Both the position numbers and the translations under genes were made by a program. A DNA stretch of 22,923 nucleotides from Haplomitrium mnioides (Eukaryota; Marchantiophyta; Haplomitriopsida; Calobryales): assembly GCA_049999725.1 (NCBI GenBank), contig JBNGIS010010364.1, positions 1 to 22,923 on the forward strand, in the 5' to 3' direction. Position 1 is the first letter of the stretch. Every line of letters begins with the position of its first letter. Positions 1-8,655 of the stretch are shown piece by piece. Below the pieces are notes generated by a model. The model was not told the origin of the DNA, searched no databases, and saw only the letters and a list, made by a program, of their open reading frames with translations.

Positions 1-424
1 ATTATATTCCTGTATAAAATATCAGCTTCTAAACATTTCTAATAAGAACACAATTTACTCTGTACTCAATTCTACACATATTAAAGAAAACCGATCAAAT
101 CTAAGTTTCTCCTAATAACTTCTAAGTCTTCTCCATACTTCATCAAAATGCATCCCATTCTATGACAAGGCTCTAATCTCATTCAAATTCTCTCAAACCA
201 TCTCATGCCTTCACAGCCCAAGAGAGCTCTCTCCAAAAACTCATAGGGAAATAACAACCAAAACAATAGTTATCCCCCTTCTAATCTCCACATAACTTTC
301 CTATAAGAACCCAACTATCTAAAGCTAACTCTTGAAAACTAATATTCTAACTAATATTTAATAATATTAAAACTAGCTAACTACTATCCCCTCACTCTCT
401 TCTTTCTAACCGATTCTCTTCTAA
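1..424. other. AT- and C/T-rich stretch with no recognisable gene
   Basis: No reading frame or RNA gene is recognisable on either strand. The + strand is pyrimidine-rich. It leads into a 56-bp tandem repeat and may belong to the same unidentified repetitive unit, but I see no terminal motifs to bound one. Confidence 0.5.
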
Positions 425-695
425 TTAGAACTAACCTTAGGAAATGTTCTTATACTAATTATTAGTAGTTCAACTTCTTATTAGAACTAACACTAGTATA
501 AGTTCTTATGCTAATTCCTATTAGTTTAACTTCCTATTAGAACTAATACTCCTATTTGTTCTTGTACTAATTCTTACTAACTTCTTATTAGAACTAACAC
601 TAATATAAATTCTTATTCTAATTCTTGATAACTTAATTCCATGTTAGAACTAATATGAGCATAAGCTCTTAAGTTGATTTTCTAACTTTTCACTA
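425..695. repeat. Tandem repeat, about 56-bp unit, five diverged copies
   Basis: Copies start with TTAGAACTAA or a close variant (the fourth and fifth also begin TTAGAACTAA) at 425, 481, 537, 588 and 644, giving spacings of 56, 56, 51 and 56 bp. Each unit then carries a TATAAGTTCTTATGCTAATTC-like core with substitutions, and a TTAACTTC-like end. The 588 spacing reflects a 5-bp deletion in the third copy. The copies are diverged enough to be an old minisatellite array. No coding potential runs through it. Confidence 0.8.
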
Positions 696-1339
696 ACTCT
701 ACTAATCCATTTCGAACTTTCAAAAACACTCCCGACGTCTTTCGAACTTGTAAAAGAGCCCTTCTTCAGTTCGAATTTTCAGGATCGTTGCCTTCTTCGA
801 TCTGTTCCGAATTATCGAAAACTCACTCTTCCGGCCGACTCAACAATTCTAAGAAATCTCTTTTGATCAATCAAATTTTCGGACTGCAGCATTCTCCCGA
901 TCCGAACCTTCGGAGTGTCACTTGCTACTCTCTTTAGGCTTCTAAGATGCGGCCTACCCCCGATCTAAAATGTTGGAGTGCCGCTTTTGTGTTTTTAACC
1001 ACTTGCTTTCCCAATTCTATAGGCTGCTCTTCAGCTAATTCAGCATGATGTTGGTCAACCTTCAAATGCTTCAGCCTTCCTGATTTTGACTCACACATGC
1101 TCTCTCCCTTGGAAATTTCAGAATGCCTCATGTTAATTTTGAATTTTCAGAAAACAGACACATTGCGATCGTCCAACTCTGGGCAATTTCGATCGTATTC
1201 AAACTTTTTTTGTGAGGCTGTCTGTTCTCCTCGACAACCTGCTTCGAGTTTTCCAGAAATTAAACCTTTCTCTCATTTCCGAGCATGTGTTTTTGCTAGG
1301 ATTCTTTCTTCAACGTTTACACTCCAACTTCAAACTTTC
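696..1339. other. No recognisable gene
   Basis: Moderately GC-richer than the flanks and rich in TTCGAACTT- and CGATC-like words on the + strand. The frames found here are short (65 codons on the - strand at 934-1131, 97 codons on the + strand at 1097-1390). They match nothing I recognise, and the 97-codon frame runs into the 17-bp repeat array. Probably unclassified repetitive DNA. Confidence 0.45.
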
Positions 1340-1516
1340 GATTTCCCAATATGTCCGATGTTTGATCTTCCAATATGTTTGATCTTCTAATGTGGCCAAT
1401 CTTCCAATATGTCTGATCTTTTGATGTGGCCGATCTTTCGATATGTCTGATCAGATTCTGAACTTCGATGTGCCGATCAGATTTTTTAACCTCCGATGAG
1501 CTGATCAGATTTCTGA
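1340..1516. repeat. 17-bp tandem repeat with alternating unit types
   Basis: Units of exactly 17 bp start at 1364, 1381, 1398, 1415 and 1432. Most begin GATCTT (the 1398 unit begins AATCTT). They alternate between a type ending in AATATGTYT or GATATGTCT and a type ending in ATGTGGCC, which gives a 34-bp higher-order period. A related 17-mer lies at 1340-1356. Three longer units beginning GATCAGATT follow at 1449, 1475 and 1503 (26, 28 and a partial). Confidence 0.8.
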
Positions 1517-2589
1517 AAATTTTAATGAATTTTAAACAGTCATCGTATTTTCAATTCTTAACCATTTGCCTTGAAATTTATTGCATTAGAAGTACCTCAA
1601 AAAGAGATTTCCAACAAGCTTATGCATGCACAAAACAAACAGCAACTCAATAAGCAATTTTGTGAATTCCAGGGAGGGGCTCTTGCAAAATTCTTGAGTT
1701 CTTACAAATGTCGGCGAACTTGCTCTTTCAACATGCTCCTCCTTTGATATGAATGGCCAAACATCCCCGCGCTCTGCCTTCTTCTTCCCTGTCAGAATCA
1801 TCATGCCCATCCCATGCAGCACTACAAGCATCAGATTCACTCTAGAGAGGAGATGACTCCTCAAAGATAAAACCACTGGAATCCCTTGTAGCTATAGAGA
1901 ATGCAAGAGCCTCCAACTAGCTAACATCCTAGGTGTTCGACAACATGGGAATTAGTCCCATAAGCTATCCACATTCTTCTTCTTGCTGTATAAGTGGATT
2001 TTTCCCTTTTTTGTTTTCGATTAGCATCCCCAATATGGGTATAAGGCTCCTTGCATTTCCTATCTCTGCCCCTTATAGCCTTCGACAATTCATCTCCTAT
2101 AGGGCATGCTGTCCTTTGACTTTCCAGTAAATAGGTTAGAAGATGCAAGGGCTGGCTGGCCCTTGACATAGTAGATTAGTTTTGATTATCTTATTTTATT
2201 CTTTTTATTTTTATTTTTTAAATTTTCATTTCATTTTATCATGGAGCCAAAAAGGATTCTTCATTTTTACTGGCCTCTCTCATGAGAACTTTTCCTTCTT
2301 ACCTCGGCTGATGGTGCGATTCTCCCAACAGAAAAGTGGACCCGTAACCCTCGAACAGTGTTGAGTCAACACTCTACAGATGCGGACATTTCCATAATAT
2401 AAGACAGGAAATATACCCATGCGCAGCTTCCCACATTCTTATATAAGCTAAATAACTTGTAGTCTTTTGTATCTTCTTTTCTTCAGATGATCACGTTGTT
2501 GCAATGGCTCATTTAACTGAATTATCCTTCTGAGCACTAGGACCATGTCACCACAGGAATCCACTCTATTCAGCAACAGTTTACTCTTC
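1517..2589. other. No recognisable gene; T-rich and AT-rich sequence
   Basis: Two - strand frames (1586-1876 and 1921-2169, 96 and 82 codons) match no family I know. About 2180-2240 is a T-rich tract. A TATATAA sequence near 2440 could be a TATA box, but no transcript or coding start can be tied to it. The final part should contain upstream copia sequence if the element at 2590 were intact, but I cannot recognise any. Confidence 0.4.
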
Positions 2590-2800
2590 GAATTTAGTGA
2601 CTATGATTATGTAAGAAGCAAGGATGATGGAAAGTCCACATCAAGGTGTACTTTACTAATAGAATGATGCTTGGGTTTTCAAACTAGATAAACCCACCAC
2701 CATTTGTGAAGACAATCAGGGTTACATATCACTAGGGTAGAATCCAACTTATCACTCAAAGACCAAGGCAATGACAAATGACAAGCATGTAGGCTTGTTG
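2590..2800 (+). pseudogene. Ty1/copia RNase H remnant, internally deleted
   Basis: A frame near 2596 reads SDYDYVRSKDDGKSTS, matching the copia RNase H block usually seen as SDxDWAGDxDDRKSTSG. From about 2697 another block reads ICEDNQGYISLG, a stop, then NPTYHSKTK, matching the second conserved block of the same domain. In intact elements these blocks are separated by a TEAEY segment that is absent here, so roughly 100 bp has been lost. In-frame stops occur in both parts. The domain would degrade the RNA strand during reverse transcription. It lies just upstream of a polypurine-like tract and an LTR, the expected position for the 3' end of pol. Clearly non-functional. Confidence 0.8.
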
Positions 2801-2826
2801 AGGGATGCTTGGTGTGGAAATTGTTT

Positions 2827-2838
2827 GATGAGTAGGAG
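2827..2838 (+). promoter_or_regulatory. Degenerate polypurine tract (plus-strand primer site)
   Basis: GATGAGTAGGAG directly abuts the LTR start at 2839. It is purine-rich with two T interruptions, as expected for a decayed copia polypurine tract, which primes plus-strand DNA synthesis. Its position supports reading 2839-3747 as a 3' LTR. Confidence 0.6.
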
Positions 2839-3747
2839 TGTTGGAAATTGCCAACTCACAATTTGCTAGTGTATATTATGCTCAAGTGATGATCTTGAGC
2901 ATGCTTTTTGCATAGGAATTTTATTTCCCCTCTAGCTTAGCTCCTAACTAGTTTAGAGAGGAAATTCGGGATAATACTATGTGGAGACACCTCGTGGTAA
3001 TATGTGTCAACACCACGAGGCTTCTTAGGGACATTAATATTTCTTCTTCCTTGCAAAAGATGGATGAAGCACATGCATCGTGCATGCGTTCACATGAAAA
3101 AAAGGCATAGGAGTGTAGGTGAAAATTTGAATGTGTAGCTCTTATCCATGCTCGTAGAAAAGTCTGCTTCACCTACACTAACTCAGATGTCCACAGTTTC
3201 TCAAGTTGGGTGCCCATAAAAATCCAGCCAATGGCTAGTATTGTATTGTGTTTGTAAATTAAAGGAAGAGGAGCTCATCGCATCCTCATTGCAAACACAT
3301 TTCACTTGTTCACTTGTATCCCGTTTAGTGTATTCAAGGGAGAATCACGTGCAAAAGAGGAGAGTCATTTTTCTCATCAAAGGTGGCATCACGAGTCAAG
3401 GCGACTCGCTTTCTTACAAGCAAAGGACCTCACTAACAGGTAGTTGCGTTTTCGTGCATAAGAGACAAATCGCAAAGCAGTTGCAATTTAGCCTCGGAAG
3501 AAGTCGACTTCTATTTTCGTGTATAGGAGGCAACTTGTAAGAGTTGCATTTGGGTCTAAAAGGAGGTCACGACCACCTGCTCTTGTAAACTTGCTGATGG
3601 GAGGACAAATCTATGCTCACAAATCTATTGTCAGGTGAACTCCTTTAGCGAGCTGACGTTATACCTTGTCACTGTTTCTTGTGATTCTCAGCTATAGTGG
3701 GTTTTCAATGTTGCAATATTATCAAATCGGTTTTGATATTTCCAACA
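2839..3747 (+). mobile_element. 909-bp 3' LTR of a Ty1/copia element
   Basis: It begins TGTTGGAAAT and ends ATTTCCAACA, a perfect 10-bp terminal inverted repeat with canonical TG...CA ends. It is preceded by a purine tract and a copia RNase H remnant. The next five bases, AACAC, are the presumed target-site copy. No primer-binding site follows, so it is not a 5' LTR. It contains a 9-bp stem hairpin (2990-3020) and a 99-codon chance frame (3241-3540). The matching 5' LTR is not recognisable in the window. Confidence 0.8.
2990..3020. other. Hairpin inside the 909-bp LTR
   Basis: CCTCGTGGT at 2990-2998 pairs perfectly with ACCACGAGG at 3012-3020 around a 13-base loop. It could be a structured element of the LTR RNA. 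No function can be inferred from the sequence alone. Confidence 0.5.
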
Positions 3748-3769
3748 AACACAAGAATACAAGCCACAA

Positions 3770-5385
3770 TGAGAGAGTCTACTCAATAAGAAGAAGCAAT
3801 CCGTATGGCGGAGAGGTGTAACTCATTACTTAGTGCTATGGAATCTAGGCTGCATCTTCAACTATTCAAACAACGTACTCAAAACTTCGCAAGCTCTAAT
3901 GCAATTAAAATTTTGACAAGAATTCGAGGTACTTTGTTCCATATTGATTGGTATGATTGAGAAGCAATCTTGTAGAATGTTGGTGGACAGCAAGAGTTCA
4001 TAAAATTTTATGTCAATACATTTTGCTAAGATAATCAAAGAAAAGTTTAGGCCTATTAAGGAGAGTATTGTGACTATGGCCGATGGCAAAAAGCATGACG
4101 TGTTTTGCTCTCAAAAGCCATTCCTTTTAAGGATTGGAAAAAAACACATGGAGTCTATGCAATTTGTTATTGCACCTATATAATATGACATCATTTTAGA
4201 GTTTCCTTGGCTTGAAGATCGATCCGCTCAATTTGATTAGGCAAAGCAACAGATTCAAGCAACCTTACAAGGTAAGAAATTTCTTTTGGGGTGTTCAACA
4301 CTGTTAGTGAAGAAGCCTAAATTAGTTTAGCATGTTAATTGAGTGGAGCAAGAGTTGCCTATTTTTGTTTTTTGGATCAAGCCTATCATGGACTTGAGTA
4401 AGAAGGGAGGAAAAAGTTTGCCTACCTCAATGATAGATGATATTTTGAAGGAGTTTGTAGATGAGTTTCCTAAGGATTTGCCAAAAACGTTACGACATGA
4501 TCATGGAATGCCTTTTTCGATTGAGATGATACCAAGAAGTACTCTTTTAATCGATCTATATATCGGTTATCACCACAAGAATTTGAGGACCTTCAAAAGA
4601 CATTAATGAATCTTCTGGAGAAGAATTTCATTCAATATAGTACTTTGCTTTAGAGAGCTCCAGTATTCTTTGTGCTAAAGAAAAATGGTGGATTTTGTTT
4701 TTGTACAAATTATCAAGGCTTGAACAATCAAACAATAAAGAATGCCTATCATCTACCTCATATTAATAATTTTTTAGATCAATTGAGTGGTGCACAAATC
4801 TTTTCTAAATTGGATCTTTGAGGTGGTTATTGACAAATTTCTATCAAGCCTAGTGATGTGTCAAATACAACTTTTGTACAAGATCTGGGCATTTTGAGTG
4901 GAAGGTTCTTACATTTGGCCCTATTAATGCTCTAGCAACATTTATAGATCAAAGGCATCGAGTTTTTGATGGTTTATTTGATACGTCAGTGTTGGTGTTT
5001 TTGGAGAATATACTCATCTTTAGTAAAAGTAAAGTTGAGCATTGTGATCATCTTAAAGAAGTATTGCAAAGACTATGCAATTGGAGGTTTTATTGCAAGA
5101 AGTCCAAGTGTGAGTTTTGGAAGCAAGAGGTGACTTATCTAGGATATAAAGTGTATGTGGATAGCATCAAGATGGAGGAAGAGAAGATTAAGGCTATTGT
5201 AGAGTGGCCAATACCAAATGATGCAAAGGATGTTTGAGATTTCAATGGATTGGCAAGTTTTTATCAAAGATTCATTCATTACTATGCTCATATTGTTGCA
5301 CCGCTTAAAGATCTGTTAGGCAATGAGGCAAATTTTCAATTGACGGCCAAAGAGTAAGAGGTATTTCATACTCATTTGGATTTGG
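3770..5385 (+). pseudogene. Ty3/gypsy protease-reverse transcriptase remnant, inactivated
   Basis: Frame 2 from 3977 reads MLVDSKSS, a decayed LVDSGAS aspartic-protease site with Gly changed to Lys. MADGKKHDV and LEFPWLED blocks typical of gypsy protease follow. The RT entry block EFVDEFPKDLP leads to a frameshift near 4560 into frame 1, with YRLSPQEFEDL, YHLPHINNFLDQLSG and FSKLDL. A second frameshift near 4876 leads to frame 3, with WKVLTFGP. The catalytic YLDD box is FLEN (4998-5009). CEFWKQEVTYLGY and LASFYQRFI follow. Homology fades near 5385, where RNase H should begin, so RNase H and integrase are missing. Multiple stops (for example 4001, 4819 and 5235) confirm a dead copy. A possible gag scrap lies at about 3770-3950, but that is uncertain. 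Confidence 0.88.
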
Positions 5386-6660
5386 TCCTTCAGTTCTTTT
5401 TATAGTATATGTGCACAAATATATACACTGTTGTCTTGACTGATGTTGTCGACGATGTACCATGGTTGAGTGATTGGTCTTGATATGAATGTTGTTGTGA
5501 TTCACGAAGCCAGAATGTGTACAAAGGTGAGAGAAAATGCATTGTTGAGAACACAAATGAGACCTCGAGGTTGAGAAGTTGATCTTGATGTGTCATTGAT
5601 AATCTTGTGCAATAGGAACAAGGAATAGAGAGCGTATTCTAGTGGCACTTCACTTGAAGCAAGTGTACTTGCAAGGAAGGCTATCTGAATTGGAGGTGGA
5701 CTAGATGGGCACCAAGAATCAAAGGGTAGGAGGCTTAAGAGGCTCTAGCAATCAGGGTGTACTCATTCTTGGAGGTGGACTAGAGTTCAAAGGTGAATTG
5801 ATGCTTGAAGAAGAAAAGAGTGTGTTCGGCTTGGAAATCGTGAGAGGTGGCCAAGAAGGGCTCTCGGGTTATCTTAGCTTGTGATTGCGCAAAGGAGTTA
5901 GCTCCAATAGCACCAAGAGGTTGATGGTGGTAAATATTTCAAAGTGGGCCAAAGGCAAGTGAGGGTTGCATTAGTGCACGCTTATTGTAGAGAAGACCTA
6001 GTCAAGGTCTTAGGTGGAGTAGGTTGCAGCAGTCAGCAAGGATGTCTTCCAGAGGTGGAAGGTAAATATACCTCGTCTAAGCTTGTGGAAGTAAATCTAA
6101 GACCTTCTAGCGATGGAAGTTTCTAAACTATCTAGATCGGGTGTGTGAGTTGGAGAGTCGAATGGCGAGGTGTTGTGGGGGCGATCTTGGCATTATTTGG
6201 GGTCATTGTCGGATGGCGCCTTGCACTTTTGTTGTGTGAATAGTGTAGTTATGTTTATAAACTTTTTTTGTAATAAGCATAGATAAGCGTTGGAGACTCT
6301 GCAAAGCAATAGAAAGGTTCAGTGAGGGTGTAGCAAGGATGCTCGAGTAGCTGGCTCTGTATATGTTTTGGTGCAACAATTTGCGTGTAGCTCTTAGAAG
6401 TAGTCTCTTAATCATTTGTTCCCCTTTGGGTTGTGTGTATATGAAGGGTTGAAAGCAGATCCCTAGCAAGAATAGTTGGCCTTTGGTAAGACAGATCTGA
6501 GTGGAACTAATTTTGGTTTGGGGTTGTGGTTGAAGAATAGAAGTGTCGAGTTGTAGTCCTTGGGGTTGGTGTTGAGTGAGGCGCACCGCCAAAAGACACA
6601 TAGTTTTTCGAGTGTAGAAGAGATAAATCAAATGCCGAGGCCGTCTCATAAAAGACTATA
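5386..6660. other. Unclassified patch, GC-richer than its surroundings
   Basis: No protein family is recognised. A 16-bp exact direct repeat (TTGGAGGTGGACTAGA) occurs at 5690-5705 and 5769-5784. AAGACCT at 5993-5999 and AGGTCTT at 6005-6011 form a small hairpin. The longest open frame in the window, 148 codons on the - strand (6203-6649), lies here. It is rich in Gln, Leu and Thr, has no recognisable motif, and is probably chance or decayed repeat DNA. The patch directly follows the truncated gypsy remnant and could be non-coding retroelement sequence. Confidence 0.4.
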
Positions 6661-7800
6661 CTATCTAGTCTCGCTCCTTTGTCCTCGAAATAGCACCATC
6701 GGGAGTAAAGTTTAGGGAAAATGATGAGACAATAACAATTATAAACTTCATATTTGGTAAAAGTATATGGAAAATTATATAGTTTGTGAGTTGGTATTCT
6801 CTCAAACTTCACTAAAACAAATTCCATTCACTAAAGTACAAATACTCCAATGTGGTATTTTGGCTCTTTGTATTTTTCCTCAAATATATTTCCTTAATAA
6901 TTCAGTTGAAATCTTTAGTGCACAATGACACATAGCTACTTTGGGAATGTGAAATTCTTTTTAACTTAAGATTTAATATTAAATTAAGCTTCCTTTTTAT
7001 AAGGCTCTCTTCATGATGCGCTTTTGGTAAATAATTATCACATCAAAGTTTACCTGTTTGAGTTCAGGCCTAAACAAAGAACTCTTATGCTTCCTTTGTC
7101 AATTTGGTTCATATGTAAATCTAGTCATTGGAGACAAAGCATTATCTTAAAGATCTTCTTTATGATCTGAAGTGTATTTTGATTTTGAAGTATGTTTATT
7201 AAATCTAGCTAAACATGTTTCACTTATGCGACAACTCAACCAAACCAAAATAGTATCCTTACCAAATTCTATATGGCAATGTTTATCTAAAATAGCTGGA
7301 GCCCTTAGCAATAGTTCTAGAAAAATATGTTCTACTTTAGAATCATTGCATGAACTTTTATCTAACAAATTGATCAACTCCTTTGATTTTGCAAATCTTA
7401 CTCCAATTGTGGTTTGCAATCCAACTTTAGTAGAAGAAATAAGTCAATTGAATGTCACTAAATATGGCAGCATATCACAATTGAAATTCAATTGCTCTTG
7501 TTCTTTTGATCTCAATGTAGTATTGCCAAATATATTACGATCTTGGATTTCTTTGACTTCATGAGGTGCTGGAAAAGACACGTTAACAACATTCTCAACA
7601 TGGTGATGTAAATGCTACTCAATAGTCTTCAAGGTGTAACTCGTTTTTTTTTTGTTACACTAGAAAAGCTCTAGCGCATGAGTAATGAGGTTGGGTTTGA
7701 GTATCAAAGCCCATACACCCATATGCTTGGATGTGGTGTATTGGAAATCACTTGAAGGAGTTCACTTTTATTGCTTGAGTTGTATGTTGGGTCCCATGTG
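6661..7800. other. AT-rich sequence, no recognisable gene
   Basis: A 130-codon + strand frame at 7172-7564 and an antisense 90-codon frame match nothing I recognise. The + frame is rich in Ser, Leu and Asn. A GTGTAAC/GTTACAC inverted repeat (7634-7640 and 7654-7660) flanks a T-rich loop. I see no gene that can be defended. Confidence 0.4.
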
Positions 7801-7920
7801 CATATAGGGTTCACTCTAAGATCCTATCTGCATATATGGTTCACTCCTAGATCCTCTCTATATATAGGATTCACTCCTTGATCTTATGCACATATAAAGC
7901 TCACTCCTATGATTGTCACT
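7801..7920. repeat. Four-copy 30-bp tandem repeat
   Basis: Four units of exactly 30 bp start at 7801, 7831, 7861 and 7891. Each has a CATATA- or TATATA-like start, a TTCACTCC-like middle (GCTCACTCC in the last) and, in the first three, GATCYTATCT- or GATCTTATG-like ends. Units differ by several substitutions but there are no indels. The block is non-coding and looks like an old minisatellite. Confidence 0.85.
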
Positions 7921-8618
7921 CAATGACACATCTTGATGTGAAATCAACATTTTTTAACCTAAAATAATAACCATCATATTTGATACTTTTTGTTCACCAA
8001 TCTTTTGGTCTATAACATTACAATTTGAAAGATGATCACCTTGTTTTCTAGTAATAAGACTTTTAAATGAGCAAGAATCTTGAAATTTCAATCATTTTTT
8101 AACTCGTATTGCTTGTGTTATTTGAAATGTACAAGTAAAAGAGAGATAGCTAGACGAACTTAGTGATTAAATCAAATAGAGTACATAAAAGCATATAGCA
8201 AAAGTCATTTTTTGGAAAATTTTCACAAAAGAGCAAAATAGTCATAATGGTTTAGAAAAAAAATACAAGAAAGGTATATATATTCTAAATGTTTTGTAAA
8301 ACAATTTATACTTACAAATGATGTAACAAAAGCTACATTAATGATTTTTTTGGTAGGAAAATCATTGTTTAATTGTCAAATATAAAAGAAACTTGAATTG
8401 AAAGTTTTCTTCTATAGAATGAGACACAAATGATAGTTTTATTTTCTTTTTAATGAGAAATTTTCTGATTATTTCCATTTGGCTATAGTTTGCATCTTAA
8501 TTTTATATTTGAGTTTGTTGTACATTTTAAGCTATATATTTTGAGTTATCGAAAGTAGAGAATATGACAACAGAGGTGTGCGCGGCCAAATCCGCTCCAC
8601 ATAAACCATCTCACTACA
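7921..8618. other. AT-rich sequence, nothing recognisable
   Basis: Dominated by A- and T-rich runs. No frame above 60 codons, no repeat array, and no RNA gene or transposon end that I can support. Confidence 0.5.
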
Positions 8619-8655
8619 CCATCATAATTAAAATGATGGAGCCAAAAATATTGGC
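8619..8655. other. Two adjacent short hairpins
   Basis: CCATCAT at 8619-8625 pairs with ATGATGG at 8633-8639 around a 7-base loop. One base later, GCCAA at 8641-8645 pairs with TTGGC at 8651-8655 around a 5-base loop. Both stems are perfect but short, so chance is possible in sequence this AT-rich. Confidence 0.4.

Noticed and set aside
934-1131. 65-codon hydrophilic - strand frame
   Set aside because: Lys- and Glu-rich and gene-like in composition, but short, with a stop eight codons upstream and no recognisable homologue.
971-1616. TGTTGGA at 971 and TCCAACA ending at 1616 as the ends of a solo LTR
   Set aside because: The flanking 5-mers differ (TAAAA versus AGCTT), there is no primer site or purine tract, and the sequence does not resemble the 909-bp LTR. 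Only the last 10 bases, ATTTCCAACA, coincide.
2436-2450. TATATAA as a promoter TATA box
   Set aside because: AT-rich words are frequent here and no transcribed unit starts downstream.
6214-6220. TGGCGCC as a gypsy primer-binding site
   Set aside because: Seven bases only. No LTR end precedes it and no gag follows.
6203-6649. 148-codon - strand frame as a gene
   Set aside because: No recognisable motif, composition like translated non-coding sequence, and overlapping alternative frames of similar quality. Kept only as part of an unexplained patch.
6640-6830. FEDKGA-like - strand text as the 3' end of a gypsy pol
   Set aside because: Only a few residues resemble the post-pol region of gypsy elements. 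No integrase or RT is visible further upstream on that strand.
7172-7564. 130-codon + strand frame as a gene
   Set aside because: No family recognised, no promoter or splice context that can be defended, and an antisense frame of 90 codons overlaps it.
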